DNA of 33,310 nucleotides from Campylobacter sp. (GTDB lineage: Bacteria; Campylobacterota; Campylobacteria; Campylobacterales; Campylobacteraceae), in contig JALFKC010000038.1 of the NCBI GenBank assembly GCA_022775765.1, positions 1 to 33,310 of the forward strand. The letters run 5' to 3'. The notes under the pieces are model-generated. The model was not told where the DNA came from. It ran no database searches and saw nothing but the letters and a program-made list of their open reading frames with translations. Positions 17,639 through 25,075 of this stretch are shown in pieces (position 1 is the first letter of the stretch; each line of letters begins with the position of its first letter). The position numbers and the translations under genes are program-made.

Positions 17639-18514
17639 ATGGAGACAAAAAGTGGTTTTGTATCTTTAATTGGTAGGACAAATAGTGGCAAAAGCAGTCT
17701 GATAAACTATCTTGTGAGGGAAAATTTATGTATGGTCTCTCATAAGATAAATGCCACTAGACGCAAGATTACTGGCATTGTAATGCATGATAAAACTCAG
17801 ATAATCTTTACTGACACACCAGGACTTCACAAAAGCTCTAAAATTATGAATCAAACTATGATCGAGCTTGCCATAAAGTCAATCGGTGATGCGGATTTAG
17901 TGCTTTTTGTTAGTTCGGTTAGCGATGATACTAGAGATTATGAAGAGTTTTTGTCTAAATTTAGCAGTGTTAATCATCTACTAATTTTGAGTAAAATCGA
18001 TACAGTTAATAAAGAATTTTTGTTTAAAAAGATGCAAAGTTATTCTAAATTTAGTAGTTATTATAAAGGTCTTATCCCACTTAGTATCAAAAAACAAGCC
18101 TATAGAAAAATTTTGTTAGGTGAGATAAGCAAATATATACCACAAAATGAGTATTATTACCCACCTGATTTGATAAGTGCGACAAACTCAAAAGAAATTT
18201 ATAGAGATTTAATCTTGCAAGCGGTGTATGAATCAGTAAGTAGTGAGATTCCATACTCAACAGATGTTATTATAAATAAAGTTGTAGAAAAACCAAATCA
18301 TATACTTATTGTAGCTGATATTATAACTGATAGTGATTCTAAAAAAAGCATACTGATTGGCAAAGATGGGGTAGCTATAAAAAGAGTTGGAATTAGGGCT
18401 AAAAAATTGATTGCAGCATTTGAGAATTTAAAAATTTCCATAAATTTACGCGTTTTAACAAAAAAAGGATGGAATAGTAATGAAAATTTAATAAAAAGAG
18501 AGTTTATATATTGA
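17639..18514 (+). CDS. era: GTPase Era
   Basis: Era is an essential GTPase that binds the 3' end of 16S rRNA and assists 30S maturation. The 291 residues show G1 GRTNSGKSS (12-20), the effector region HKINATRRKITGI, G3 DTPGLH, G4 in the form SKID instead of NKxD, and a C-terminal KH domain with ILIGKDGVAIKRVGIRAKK. The substituted G4 appears usual for Campylobacter Era (I recall TKVD in C. jejuni). AGGA precedes the ATG. It ends the argG-to-era run, 75 bases before the transformation genes; no strong terminator lies between, so read-through is possible. Confidence 0.95.
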   Translation: METKSGFVSLIGRTNSGKSSLINYLVRENLCMVSHKINATRRKITGIVMHDKTQIIFTDTPGLHKSSKIMNQTMIELAIKSIGDADLVLFVSSVSDDTRDYEEFLSKFSSVNHLLILSKIDTVNKEFLFKKMQSYSKFSSYYKGLIPLSIKKQAYRKILLGEISKYIPQNEYYYPPDLISATNSKEIYRDLILQAVYESVSSEIPYSTDVIINKVVEKPNHILIVADIITDSDSKKSILIGKDGVAIKRVGIRAKKLIAAFENLKISINLRVLTKKGWNSNENLIKREFIY

Positions 18515-18548
18515 TTTTTTTTCAAAATTTCAGTAATCTTACAAAAAA

Positions 18549-18586
18549 GAAGTTTTTTCAAACTTCAAAACTATAGGAGATAGTTT
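18549..18586 (+). promoter_or_regulatory. two leader hairpins, second with the Shine-Dalgarno in its loop
   Basis: Hairpin one: GAAGTTT (18549-18555) / AAACTTC (18560-18566), 4-base loop. Hairpin two: AAACTAT (18568-18574) / ATAGTTT (18580-18586), whose 5-base loop is exactly AGGAG, the ribosome-binding site for the ATG at 18590. This could present or restrict the site to ribosomes. It may equally be chance in AT-rich DNA. Confidence 0.5.
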
Positions 18587-18589
18587 CAA

Positions 18590-20119
18590 ATGGCAAAGGA
18601 AAATAAAAGTTTATCTATTGTGGTTATCAATAGAATAAAAGGCAAAGCGTATAAGTTGCAAAATAATAGGTTTTTTGCTTTTGACCTTGAGAAGGCAAAA
18701 AGCGATAGAGAGTTTTACATCTCTTATATAACTAATAAAGATGTAATGACTGCTAGTATTGTGGTTCCAAAGACAACGCCACCAGAAGAGATGGATGATG
18801 TTATTGTGGTTAAGACCTATGAAGAGTTAGGTCTTGATACCGCACTTGATTATAAGATAGTCTATTCTCAGTCTCAAAATGAGTCCCCAGAAAGTCTGTT
18901 TTTTAATGTTTTTGTTACCAATAATGATATAGTAGCAAATGACCTATCTCCAATAGTTGCCAACACCGAGTATATAGATTATTTAGCATATTCGCCATTT
19001 TTGATGAGAGCACTTTATCAAAGAGGAATTTTAACTGCAAATAATGTTGATGAGTGCTTTATATATTTGCAAAGAAATGACGCATTTTTGGTAGTTTATA
19101 GAAATGGTGAGTATTTTCAGTCTAGATCGCTTAGATTTAATCTAAAATATCTCTGCGATAAATTTTCTGAAATAAGTGGCAATAGAGTTACTGAAGATGA
19201 TTTTAATGCTATGCTTAAAAAAGATGGCATAAATCTTGAAAATCCGGCTGAGAGAGACTATATAATTCAAATTTTTGATGATCTGTTTTTTTATGTAGGT
19301 GATGTAATTACTAGTATTAATAAAATTTACAAAACAAATATCAAAAATATCTATTTTGGCACTGACATTGGCAATATTAAAGGTGTTGAAATTTTTATCC
19401 AAGATAGACTTGGGCTTGAATATAAATCATTTGAGTTCAATATAGCTCTAAACACTAAAGAATTTGATGATATTACTCAGCTTGATATGCTGATGGTGCT
19501 TACAGCTCAAGCTTATTTGAATGAGCTTGATGATGAGTTTAACTTCTCAATGTTTCTTAGGCCACCGCCATTTTCTCAAAGAACTAGTGGAAGGCTTTTG
19601 ATGGCAATGTTGGCAGGGGCTGCGATAGGCTTTGCATATCCAGGTTTTCAGTTTGCATATGGCTACATAAATGAGATGCAAACCAATAAAAAGACTGAAG
19701 AGTATAACATAGCTCACGCTGAAGAGACGAGAATTAAATCTGCTATTGAAGCTTTAGAAAAACAGATAGCTCAAACAAACGAAGACACTGCAAAACAAGG
19801 AGAGCTTTTGCAAGATAAAGAGAATAAACTTACAAGTATTTTCAATAAAAAAGTCAATTATCCTATGAAAGGATTTGCGATTTATGATATGACTAATTTT
19901 GTAAATAATCAAGATGGTAATCTTATAGCATTAAGTAGCAAGGATAATAATATAACTTTTACTGTCAATACCAAAACAGACAAAAAAATGACTGAGCTTT
20001 TAAAAGAGATAAGTACCTCTGGCAAATACTCTGTCGCTACTAAAATTATTCATAATAGTGACAAAAATGCCACTAGAAGTGATAAGTATGAGAGTAATAT
20101 TACATTGGAGATATTGTGA
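18590..20119 (+). CDS. PilM-PilN fusion (GspL/MshI-like) of the transformation system
   Basis: First gene of the DNA-uptake operon. The 509-residue protein reads as a fused assembly-platform component. Residues about 1-330 resemble the actin-like PilM/GspL cytoplasmic domain (EYIDYLAYSPFLMRALYQRG, DAFLVVYRNGEYFQSRSLRF, IYFGTDIGNIKGVEIF). A single membrane helix follows (about 338-360, LLMAMLAGAAIGFAYPGF). The rest is a periplasmic coiled coil (about 365-415) and a PilN-like ferredoxin-type domain. In type IV pili, PilM and PilN are separate; in type II secretion, GspL joins them. The role would be to couple the ATPase CtsE to the periplasmic frame. Assignment is by architecture and position; sequence similarity to named members is weak by eye. 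Confidence 0.75.
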   Translation: MAKENKSLSIVVINRIKGKAYKLQNNRFFAFDLEKAKSDREFYISYITNKDVMTASIVVPKTTPPEEMDDVIVVKTYEELGLDTALDYKIVYSQSQNESPESLFFNVFVTNNDIVANDLSPIVANTEYIDYLAYSPFLMRALYQRGILTANNVDECFIYLQRNDAFLVVYRNGEYFQSRSLRFNLKYLCDKFSEISGNRVTEDDFNAMLKKDGINLENPAERDYIIQIFDDLFFYVGDVITSINKIYKTNIKNIYFGTDIGNIKGVEIFIQDRLGLEYKSFEFNIALNTKEFDDITQLDMLMVLTAQAYLNELDDEFNFSMFLRPPPFSQRTSGRLLMAMLAGAAIGFAYPGFQFAYGYINEMQTNKKTEEYNIAHAEETRIKSAIEALEKQIAQTNEDTAKQGELLQDKENKLTSIFNKKVNYPMKGFAIYDMTNFVNNQDGNLIALSSKDNNITFTVNTKTDKKMTELLKEISTSGKYSVATKIIHNSDKNATRSDKYESNITLEIL

Positions 20120-20814
20120 TGAAAAATAGAATTTTAGATAAAATTGATGAGTATTTTTTAGGAAAAGCACCTAAAGAAATAAAAATGTATATAGGACTAG
20201 GTGGTCTTGTGTGTGCTGGACTTATGTATCTTGCTTTTTCAGCTCAATCACAGGATTATTTTGAGACTAGTCAAAGTAATCTCAATAATATAACTCAAAA
20301 ATTAAATGAAACAAATACCTATTTGTCAGACCCAAAAATAAGTGGCCCAAATGGTGACGATATGGAATTTGGTATTAATCAAAAAAAACAAGCCTTAAAC
20401 TCTGCTAAAATTTCACTTGAAGAGCATATTGATGCTAATAGGTATTTTGATGGAAAGTTGGCTGAAGTTTCGAGTGTAACATATAACGAAAAGAACTGGG
20501 CTAAATTTTTGGATATGCTTACAACTATTGCTCAAAGAGAAAATATTAAGGTTTTTGCTATAAAATCAGAGACAAAAGTTCCTGAAATAGGTAAAGTCCA
20601 GCAAGTTTTAAATAGTAGGGTTCAAATAGCTGGGAATTTTGCTAATATGCTAAGATATATTAATGGTATAGAGGAGTCAAATATGGTTGTGGATATTAAC
20701 GGCCTTGATTTAAACTCAACTGATGGTGAGCTTTTTGGAACTATAGATTTGACCCTGTGGGGCATAAGATATGGGTATAACTCAGGTAATGCTTCTGTAA
20801 GTAGTGTTAATTGA
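20119..20814 (+). CDS. PilO/GspM/MshJ-like inner-membrane protein
   Basis: The 231-residue protein has a short cytoplasmic N-terminus, one membrane helix (about 25-42, IGLGGLVCAGLMYLAF), a coiled-coil stretch (about 50-110), and a C-terminal alpha/beta domain. This is the PilO/GspM architecture. PilO pairs with PilN to form the periplasmic part of the alignment complex linking platform and secretin. ATG 20119 overlaps the previous stop (TGATG) and has GGAG 8 bases upstream; GTG 20116 is less likely. Position between the PilM/N fusion and the PilP-like gene supports the call. Confidence 0.75.
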   Translation: MKNRILDKIDEYFLGKAPKEIKMYIGLGGLVCAGLMYLAFSAQSQDYFETSQSNLNNITQKLNETNTYLSDPKISGPNGDDMEFGINQKKQALNSAKISLEEHIDANRYFDGKLAEVSSVTYNEKNWAKFLDMLTTIAQRENIKVFAIKSETKVPEIGKVQQVLNSRVQIAGNFANMLRYINGIEESNMVVDINGLDLNSTDGELFGTIDLTLWGIRYGYNSGNASVSSVN

Positions 20815-20824
20815 AAGGTTTAAT

Positions 20825-21217
20825 ATGAAAAAAATAGTATTTTCTTTGTTTGCTTTAAGTTTAGTTCTTTTTGGTGCTGAAATTATAGATAGGCAACATT
20901 ATGATAGGATATTTAATCAACTAAATGCAGGTAGAGTTGGTCTTAGTCCTGAACAGATTGCCTCTCTTAAAAATCCGTTTCCAATGTCTTTGAAAAAGTC
21001 TATTTCAGAGGATAGCAATTCAACTGGATATACTCTTTATGGAATTTTTGCAAATAGAGCAAAGATAAACGATGCGTGGTATGAGATCGGGGATGAGTTT
21101 GGTGGTTATGAGTTAAAAGAAGTTAAAAATAAAAGTGTGATTTTACAAAATGATACACAACAAATTGAATTAAAATTAAATCAAGGAAAGAAAAATGTTA
21201 CAGTTTCATATAAATAA
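20825..21217 (+). CDS. ctsR: PilP/MshK-like periplasmic protein, probable CtsR
   Basis: The 130-residue protein has a signal peptide (MKKIVFSLFALSLVLFGA) and a small beta-rich C-terminal domain (YTLYGIFANRAKINDAWYEI, then VKNKSVILQNDTQQIELKL). That matches the PilP/GspC/MshK homology region that links the inner-membrane complex to the secretin. It sits right before the secretin gene, as pilP and mshK do. The small C. jejuni protein before CtsD is called CtsR; I assign the symbol by position. ATG 20825 follows GAAAGG; the upstream in-frame GTG at 20804 would spoil the signal peptide. Its 3' end overlaps the secretin start by 23 bases. Confidence 0.7.
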   Translation: MKKIVFSLFALSLVLFGAEIIDRQHYDRIFNQLNAGRVGLSPEQIASLKNPFPMSLKKSISEDSNSTGYTLYGIFANRAKINDAWYEIGDEFGGYELKEVKNKSVILQNDTQQIELKLNQGKKNVTVSYK

Positions 21218-22823
21218 AAAACTAAAAATCTTTAGTATGGCTTTGGTTTTGGGTCTATGTGTTTCTTCATTGCAGGCTAACAATTGTGATAGAAGAGCTC
21301 TTAGTATGCAAATAGATAACGCAGCAACCATAAATGAGGTTTTAACTCAACTATCAAATGTTTGTAGTTTTAGCACGGTTGCAAAAGATGCTTTGGCAAC
21401 ACAAGAAATGGAAAGAGTTATTAGTGGGGTTAATATTAAAGACAAAACTCTAAATCAGATTTTTGAAATTATACTTACAAAAAATAATCTTAACTATGAA
21501 TTTCGCGACAATGTTTTAACTATCTCTGGTCTTTTTACAAAAACTTTTAAAATCGATTATATCCCATCTGTAAGAGAGGCTAGTGCAATTACTAGATCAT
21601 CAGTAACTTCAAGACCGATATCGATTGATGATGCTGAAACGACCGAAGGTGAAAAATCGGATAATGAGATTGTAACTACTGAGAATTTTGATTTTTGGAG
21701 TACCATTAGTGAAGAGATAACTTTGGTGCTAAATAATGGAACTGAAAATTATGCTGCAGTTGCACCTATTATCAATAGAAATGCTGGACTTGTCACGGTA
21801 ACAGCAACTAAATCACAACTAAATAGGGTAGAAAAGTATGTAAATGAACTTCATAATAGACTTCAAAAACAGGTTATGCTCGATGTTTCTATTATAGCTG
21901 TTGATCTTCACAATACTTACACTACAGGAATTGATTGGAGCAAATTTGAGCTTGGCTTTAATACATATTTAAATGGCAATCCAGATACACCAAGCAGATT
22001 TAGCTTTGGAAATAGATACGAGACTCCTCTTGTCAGCCAAGCTGCACAATATCAAGATTTTAAGATTGGTAAAGATGCTCAAGGTAATGATATTACAATA
22101 ACAAGGATGACAATGCCAGAGAGATATGAATGGGGTAATATCATGAGTACAAAAGCAAGCGATGCTCTTGGAACTTGGGCAATAGGAGCAAATCTTAATT
22201 TTAATATCAATGGTATGATAAATTTCCTTGAGACAAAAGGTAAAACAAAAGTTATCTCAAGTCCTAAAATTGTTACTTTACATAATCAGCCAGCTCTTAT
22301 CTCGGTAGGAACAAACCTAAATTATCTTCTTTTAGAATCTCAAAAAACTGGAACTGGAACAGATACAACTACAGATATTGACACAGAGCAATACACCTCT
22401 TTTGTTGGAATTTTGCTTAATATATTACCTCAAATTTCAGATGATGGTAAAATAATGCTTAGAGTTAATCCATCAATAAGTGAACTTGTTAACGAAGAAG
22501 ATAAATATATACCAAAAGGTGCTGCAAGAAATGTTGCTCCTGATACTTATGAGAAAAAATTATCAACCGTCGCTTATGTTAACGATGGAGACACTGTAAT
22601 TATAGGTGGTCTTATTAGTCAAAAAAATGGAAAGAACAATACAAATGTTCCGGTTTTAAGTTCTATACCGCTACTTGGAAAACTGTTTAAAAGTTCAGAA
22701 GATATACTATCGGTTACTGAACTTGTATTTGTTATAACACCAAGACTTGTTAACGCTCCTAAACCTATGAGTGAGTCTTTAAAAGAACTTGGATATTCTA
22801 AATCAACATATGAAGAATACTAA
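21195..22823 (+). CDS. ctsD: secretin CtsD (MshL/GspD-like), transformation system
   Basis: CtsD forms the outer-membrane channel through which the transformation pseudopilus and DNA pass. The 542-residue preprotein has a signal peptide (about 1-28). An N-terminal STN/N0 domain follows (GVNIKDKTLNQIFEIILTKN, NLNYEFRDNVLTI), then a domain with VTVTATKSQLNRVEKYVNEL. The secretin barrel domain has KVISSPKIVTLHNQPALISV, VNDGDTVIIGGLIS and TELVFVITPRLV. The long N-domain arrangement and the phrase KQVMLDVSIIAVDLHNTYTT are close to MSHA-type secretin MshL. No lipobox was seen, so a pilotin dependence is unclear. Starts inside the ctsR 3' end (GGAAAG upstream). Confidence 0.92.
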   Translation: MLQFHINKKLKIFSMALVLGLCVSSLQANNCDRRALSMQIDNAATINEVLTQLSNVCSFSTVAKDALATQEMERVISGVNIKDKTLNQIFEIILTKNNLNYEFRDNVLTISGLFTKTFKIDYIPSVREASAITRSSVTSRPISIDDAETTEGEKSDNEIVTTENFDFWSTISEEITLVLNNGTENYAAVAPIINRNAGLVTVTATKSQLNRVEKYVNELHNRLQKQVMLDVSIIAVDLHNTYTTGIDWSKFELGFNTYLNGNPDTPSRFSFGNRYETPLVSQAAQYQDFKIGKDAQGNDITITRMTMPERYEWGNIMSTKASDALGTWAIGANLNFNINGMINFLETKGKTKVISSPKIVTLHNQPALISVGTNLNYLLLESQKTGTGTDTTTDIDTEQYTSFVGILLNILPQISDDGKIMLRVNPSISELVNEEDKYIPKGAARNVAPDTYEKKLSTVAYVNDGDTVIIGGLISQKNGKNNTNVPVLSSIPLLGKLFKSSEDILSVTELVFVITPRLVNAPKPMSESLKELGYSKSTYEEY

Positions 22824-23652
22824 CAACGACTATACTCTTATAAAAGATATATTCATAGAAAATGGTGAATCTGGTGATTTTGTCAATCTTGATAAGTCAA
22901 GATTGGCTTATCATAGAATTGTGAGTGCACTTCAAAAACCACTCAAACTTATACTTTTTTATGGTAAGCCAGGAAGTGGCAAGACCTTTTTGCTCAATAA
23001 AATCAAGCTTGACCTTGATAAAAAGCTAAAAGTCGTATTTTTGCCACAACCATTTTTTGATGAAGAAGAGTTTTTTATGGAAGTTTATAGACAAATTTTT
23101 GCTACTATGCCAAAAACTAAACTCGCTGATTATGCGACATTTATTCGTATCTATAAACAGATGCTTGAACTTGATAGTAATAGTAGTCTCAATGTTGATA
23201 AGGTAGTGATTTTGCTTGATGAGGCTCAACTTTATCCTGTAAATTTGATAGAAAAAATTAGGCTTATGGCTGATACTAGACTTTTTAAATTTCTTTTTAC
23301 AGTTCATAAAACTGACGAAGAGGATGTATTGGCAAAAGATTATTTTAAAACTAGAATTTGGGAAAGTATTGAGCTTCCAAACTCTAATCTAAATGAACTT
23401 AAGCTTTATATAGAAAAAAAGCTTCTTTTTCATAAATTTCATAATTATTTTATGATGTATGATGATAAGAATTTTGATCTCATCTATGAACTTACGGATG
23501 GAAATTTAAGAAACTTAAATAAATTGCTGTATAAATTATACGAACTATTTGAATATTATGAATTATACCAACCTACAAATATTAATCCGGTTGGTATCAA
23601 TCATAAATATATAGAGATGGCGGCAATAAGTGCAGGATTAATCAATGCTTGA
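22810..23652 (+). CDS. ctsP: AAA ATPase CtsP (ExeA/MshM-like)
   Basis: The 280-residue P-loop protein has Walker A YGKPGSGKTFLLNKI and Walker B VVILLDEAQLYP, with a helical C-terminal lid (DGNLRNLNKLLYKLYELF). Family members ExeA and MshM are AAA ATPases at the inner membrane that help place or assemble the secretin. In C. jejuni, CtsP is required for natural transformation and was reported to work with membrane protein CtsX. I start at ATG 22810, which overlaps the secretin gene by 14 bases; an in-frame TTG at 22789 is the alternative and has no better ribosome-binding site. It lacks any peptidoglycan-binding domain found in ExeA. Confidence 0.88.
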   Translation: MKNTNNDYTLIKDIFIENGESGDFVNLDKSRLAYHRIVSALQKPLKLILFYGKPGSGKTFLLNKIKLDLDKKLKVVFLPQPFFDEEEFFMEVYRQIFATMPKTKLADYATFIRIYKQMLELDSNSSLNVDKVVILLDEAQLYPVNLIEKIRLMADTRLFKFLFTVHKTDEEDVLAKDYFKTRIWESIELPNSNLNELKLYIEKKLLFHKFHNYFMMYDDKNFDLIYELTDGNLRNLNKLLYKLYELFEYYELYQPTNINPVGINHKYIEMAAISAGLINA

Positions 23653-24514
23653 ACATTATGAAGTTGTAGAGCTTGAAAAAAAGTGGGAAAATTATACTAA
23701 ATCCAAAACTAAAGATGGTTTTTTACAAAAAATAAATGAATTTGCCAAGCAAAATATGGATAAAACAGTGATAATTTTACTTTGCATAATCGCTGTTGGT
23801 GCTGGGGCTATAGTTTGGTTGATGGGTTCAAAAGACGGCGAAGTTGCACAAGCTTTAGAAGCAAATTCAACTATAATATCTTCTGCACTAGAAGCAACCC
23901 CTGAAACGACAAAAAAGAGTGCTATTGTAGAGACAAATTTAACAGCAAATCAAGAGATTGGCGAATCTTTTTCATACCCTAGAGCCTCATTGCAACTCAA
24001 CGATATAGGTATCAGTTCAAGTGTCGATAGCGGTGGTTTTACTATAAATAATACATATAATGCAGATAGTGCTAACTCATCTCAAAACCCAGGCGTTATG
24101 TCAGATAGTGAGTTTATTGATTTTGGCAACGCCCCTAATCCACCAAGAACAAAAATAGGTTCTAATACGCCTAGAATTTCTAAACCAAATATTCAAATTA
24201 CCTCTAAAAATTTAAGTAGAGCCAATCAAACTTTAGAAGATAAATTTAATCAAACTAAAGATATAGCAATATCTTTAGAGCTTTCGCAACAAGCTTATGA
24301 TAGGGCTAATTATACTGAAGCAATAAAATGGGCTCTTGTATCAAATGAGATTGATAAAAACAATGTTAAAAGTTGGGTTTTGTTTGCTAAGTCAAATTAT
24401 AAATTAGGTAGAAAAAATGATGCGATAGTTGCACTTCGTTCACTCAATCAAAGGCTTCCAAATCCTGAAATTTTAGAACTTTTAAATCAAATGCAAACAG
24501 GAGCTTTCCAATGA
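23645..24514 (+). CDS. ctsX: bitopic membrane protein with TPR-like C-terminus (MshN-like, probable CtsX)
   Basis: The 289-residue protein has a cytoplasmic N-terminus (about 1-37), one membrane helix (about 38-60, TVIILLCIIAVGAGAIVWLM), and a long Ser/Asn/Pro-rich periplasmic linker (about 65-190). A C-terminal helical region looks like two or three tetratricopeptide repeats (YDRANYTEAIKWALVSNEID, SWVLFAKSNYKLGRKNDAIV). The same plan and position (after the ExeA-like ATPase) is found in MshN. C. jejuni CtsX is a membrane protein needed for transformation and encoded between ctsP and ctsE; the symbol is assigned by order and topology. It overlaps ctsP by 8 bases and the next gene by 4. Confidence 0.72.
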   Translation: MLEHYEVVELEKKWENYTKSKTKDGFLQKINEFAKQNMDKTVIILLCIIAVGAGAIVWLMGSKDGEVAQALEANSTIISSALEATPETTKKSAIVETNLTANQEIGESFSYPRASLQLNDIGISSSVDSGGFTINNTYNADSANSSQNPGVMSDSEFIDFGNAPNPPRTKIGSNTPRISKPNIQITSKNLSRANQTLEDKFNQTKDIAISLELSQQAYDRANYTEAIKWALVSNEIDKNNVKSWVLFAKSNYKLGRKNDAIVALRSLNQRLPNPEILELLNQMQTGAFQ

Positions 24515-25059
24515 AAAAACTATTTTTATTGACATTTATATTATTTGGTCTATCTTTTGGTGATGAAGTGAATGTTTATGATGTCAAAGATTGGCATAAT
24601 GCTGGTCAATACACTAGAATTTGTAGCGATAAAGTAAGAGACCTTTTTATAAAAGAGCAAAATGATTCAGTTGCTAATATGTATGCCTTTTCTTGTCTTA
24701 AGCTTGATAAAATAAACGAGCTTGTCATCCCTATAGTTATGCTTTACAAAGACAGAGCTAGCAGAGAAAATGCAAGTATCTATTCAACTATTCTTTTTCA
24801 AAAAAAGATGCTATATTACGCTCTTGTGGATGGTGCTGATATTAGTTATATAAGAACTCCAAAGGTTGAATATATACTCTCTTATATTTTTGATAAATTT
24901 GTTACTAAGGATTATGATAAAAAAGATGATAAATATCTTTTTGATTTAGGAGAAAATAACCGCTGTGAAGTTTATGTTAAAGATGACAATTCAACCAAGC
25001 AGATGGTGTTTGATATTTACAATGCCAATAAACTTATGGCGACAAAAATTTTTTGGTAA
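24511..25059 (+). CDS. uncharacterised periplasmic protein of the transformation operon
   Basis: I do not recognise this 182-residue protein. It has a clear signal peptide (MKKLFLLTFILFGLSFG), then a mainly helical mature part with three Cys (in TRICSD, FSCLKL and NRCEVY). It ends with a short beta-rich section (CEVYVKDDNSTKQMVFDIYN). No membrane helix, lipobox or known motif was seen. The start overlaps the ctsX stop (ATGA) and ctsE follows 16 bases later, so it is made with the transformation apparatus. It has no counterpart in the msh gene order. A guess is a periplasmic accessory of the machine. Confidence 0.8.
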   Translation: MKKLFLLTFILFGLSFGDEVNVYDVKDWHNAGQYTRICSDKVRDLFIKEQNDSVANMYAFSCLKLDKINELVIPIVMLYKDRASRENASIYSTILFQKKMLYYALVDGADISYIRTPKVEYILSYIFDKFVTKDYDKKDDKYLFDLGENNRCEVYVKDDNSTKQMVFDIYNANKLMATKIFW

Positions 25060-25075
25060 TTGGTAAGGTGTGAGT

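Noticed and set aside
17639-18514. Era with a defective G4 motif (SKID for NKxD)
   Set aside because: A T/SKxD form seems usual in Campylobacter Era, and all other motifs and the KH domain are intact.
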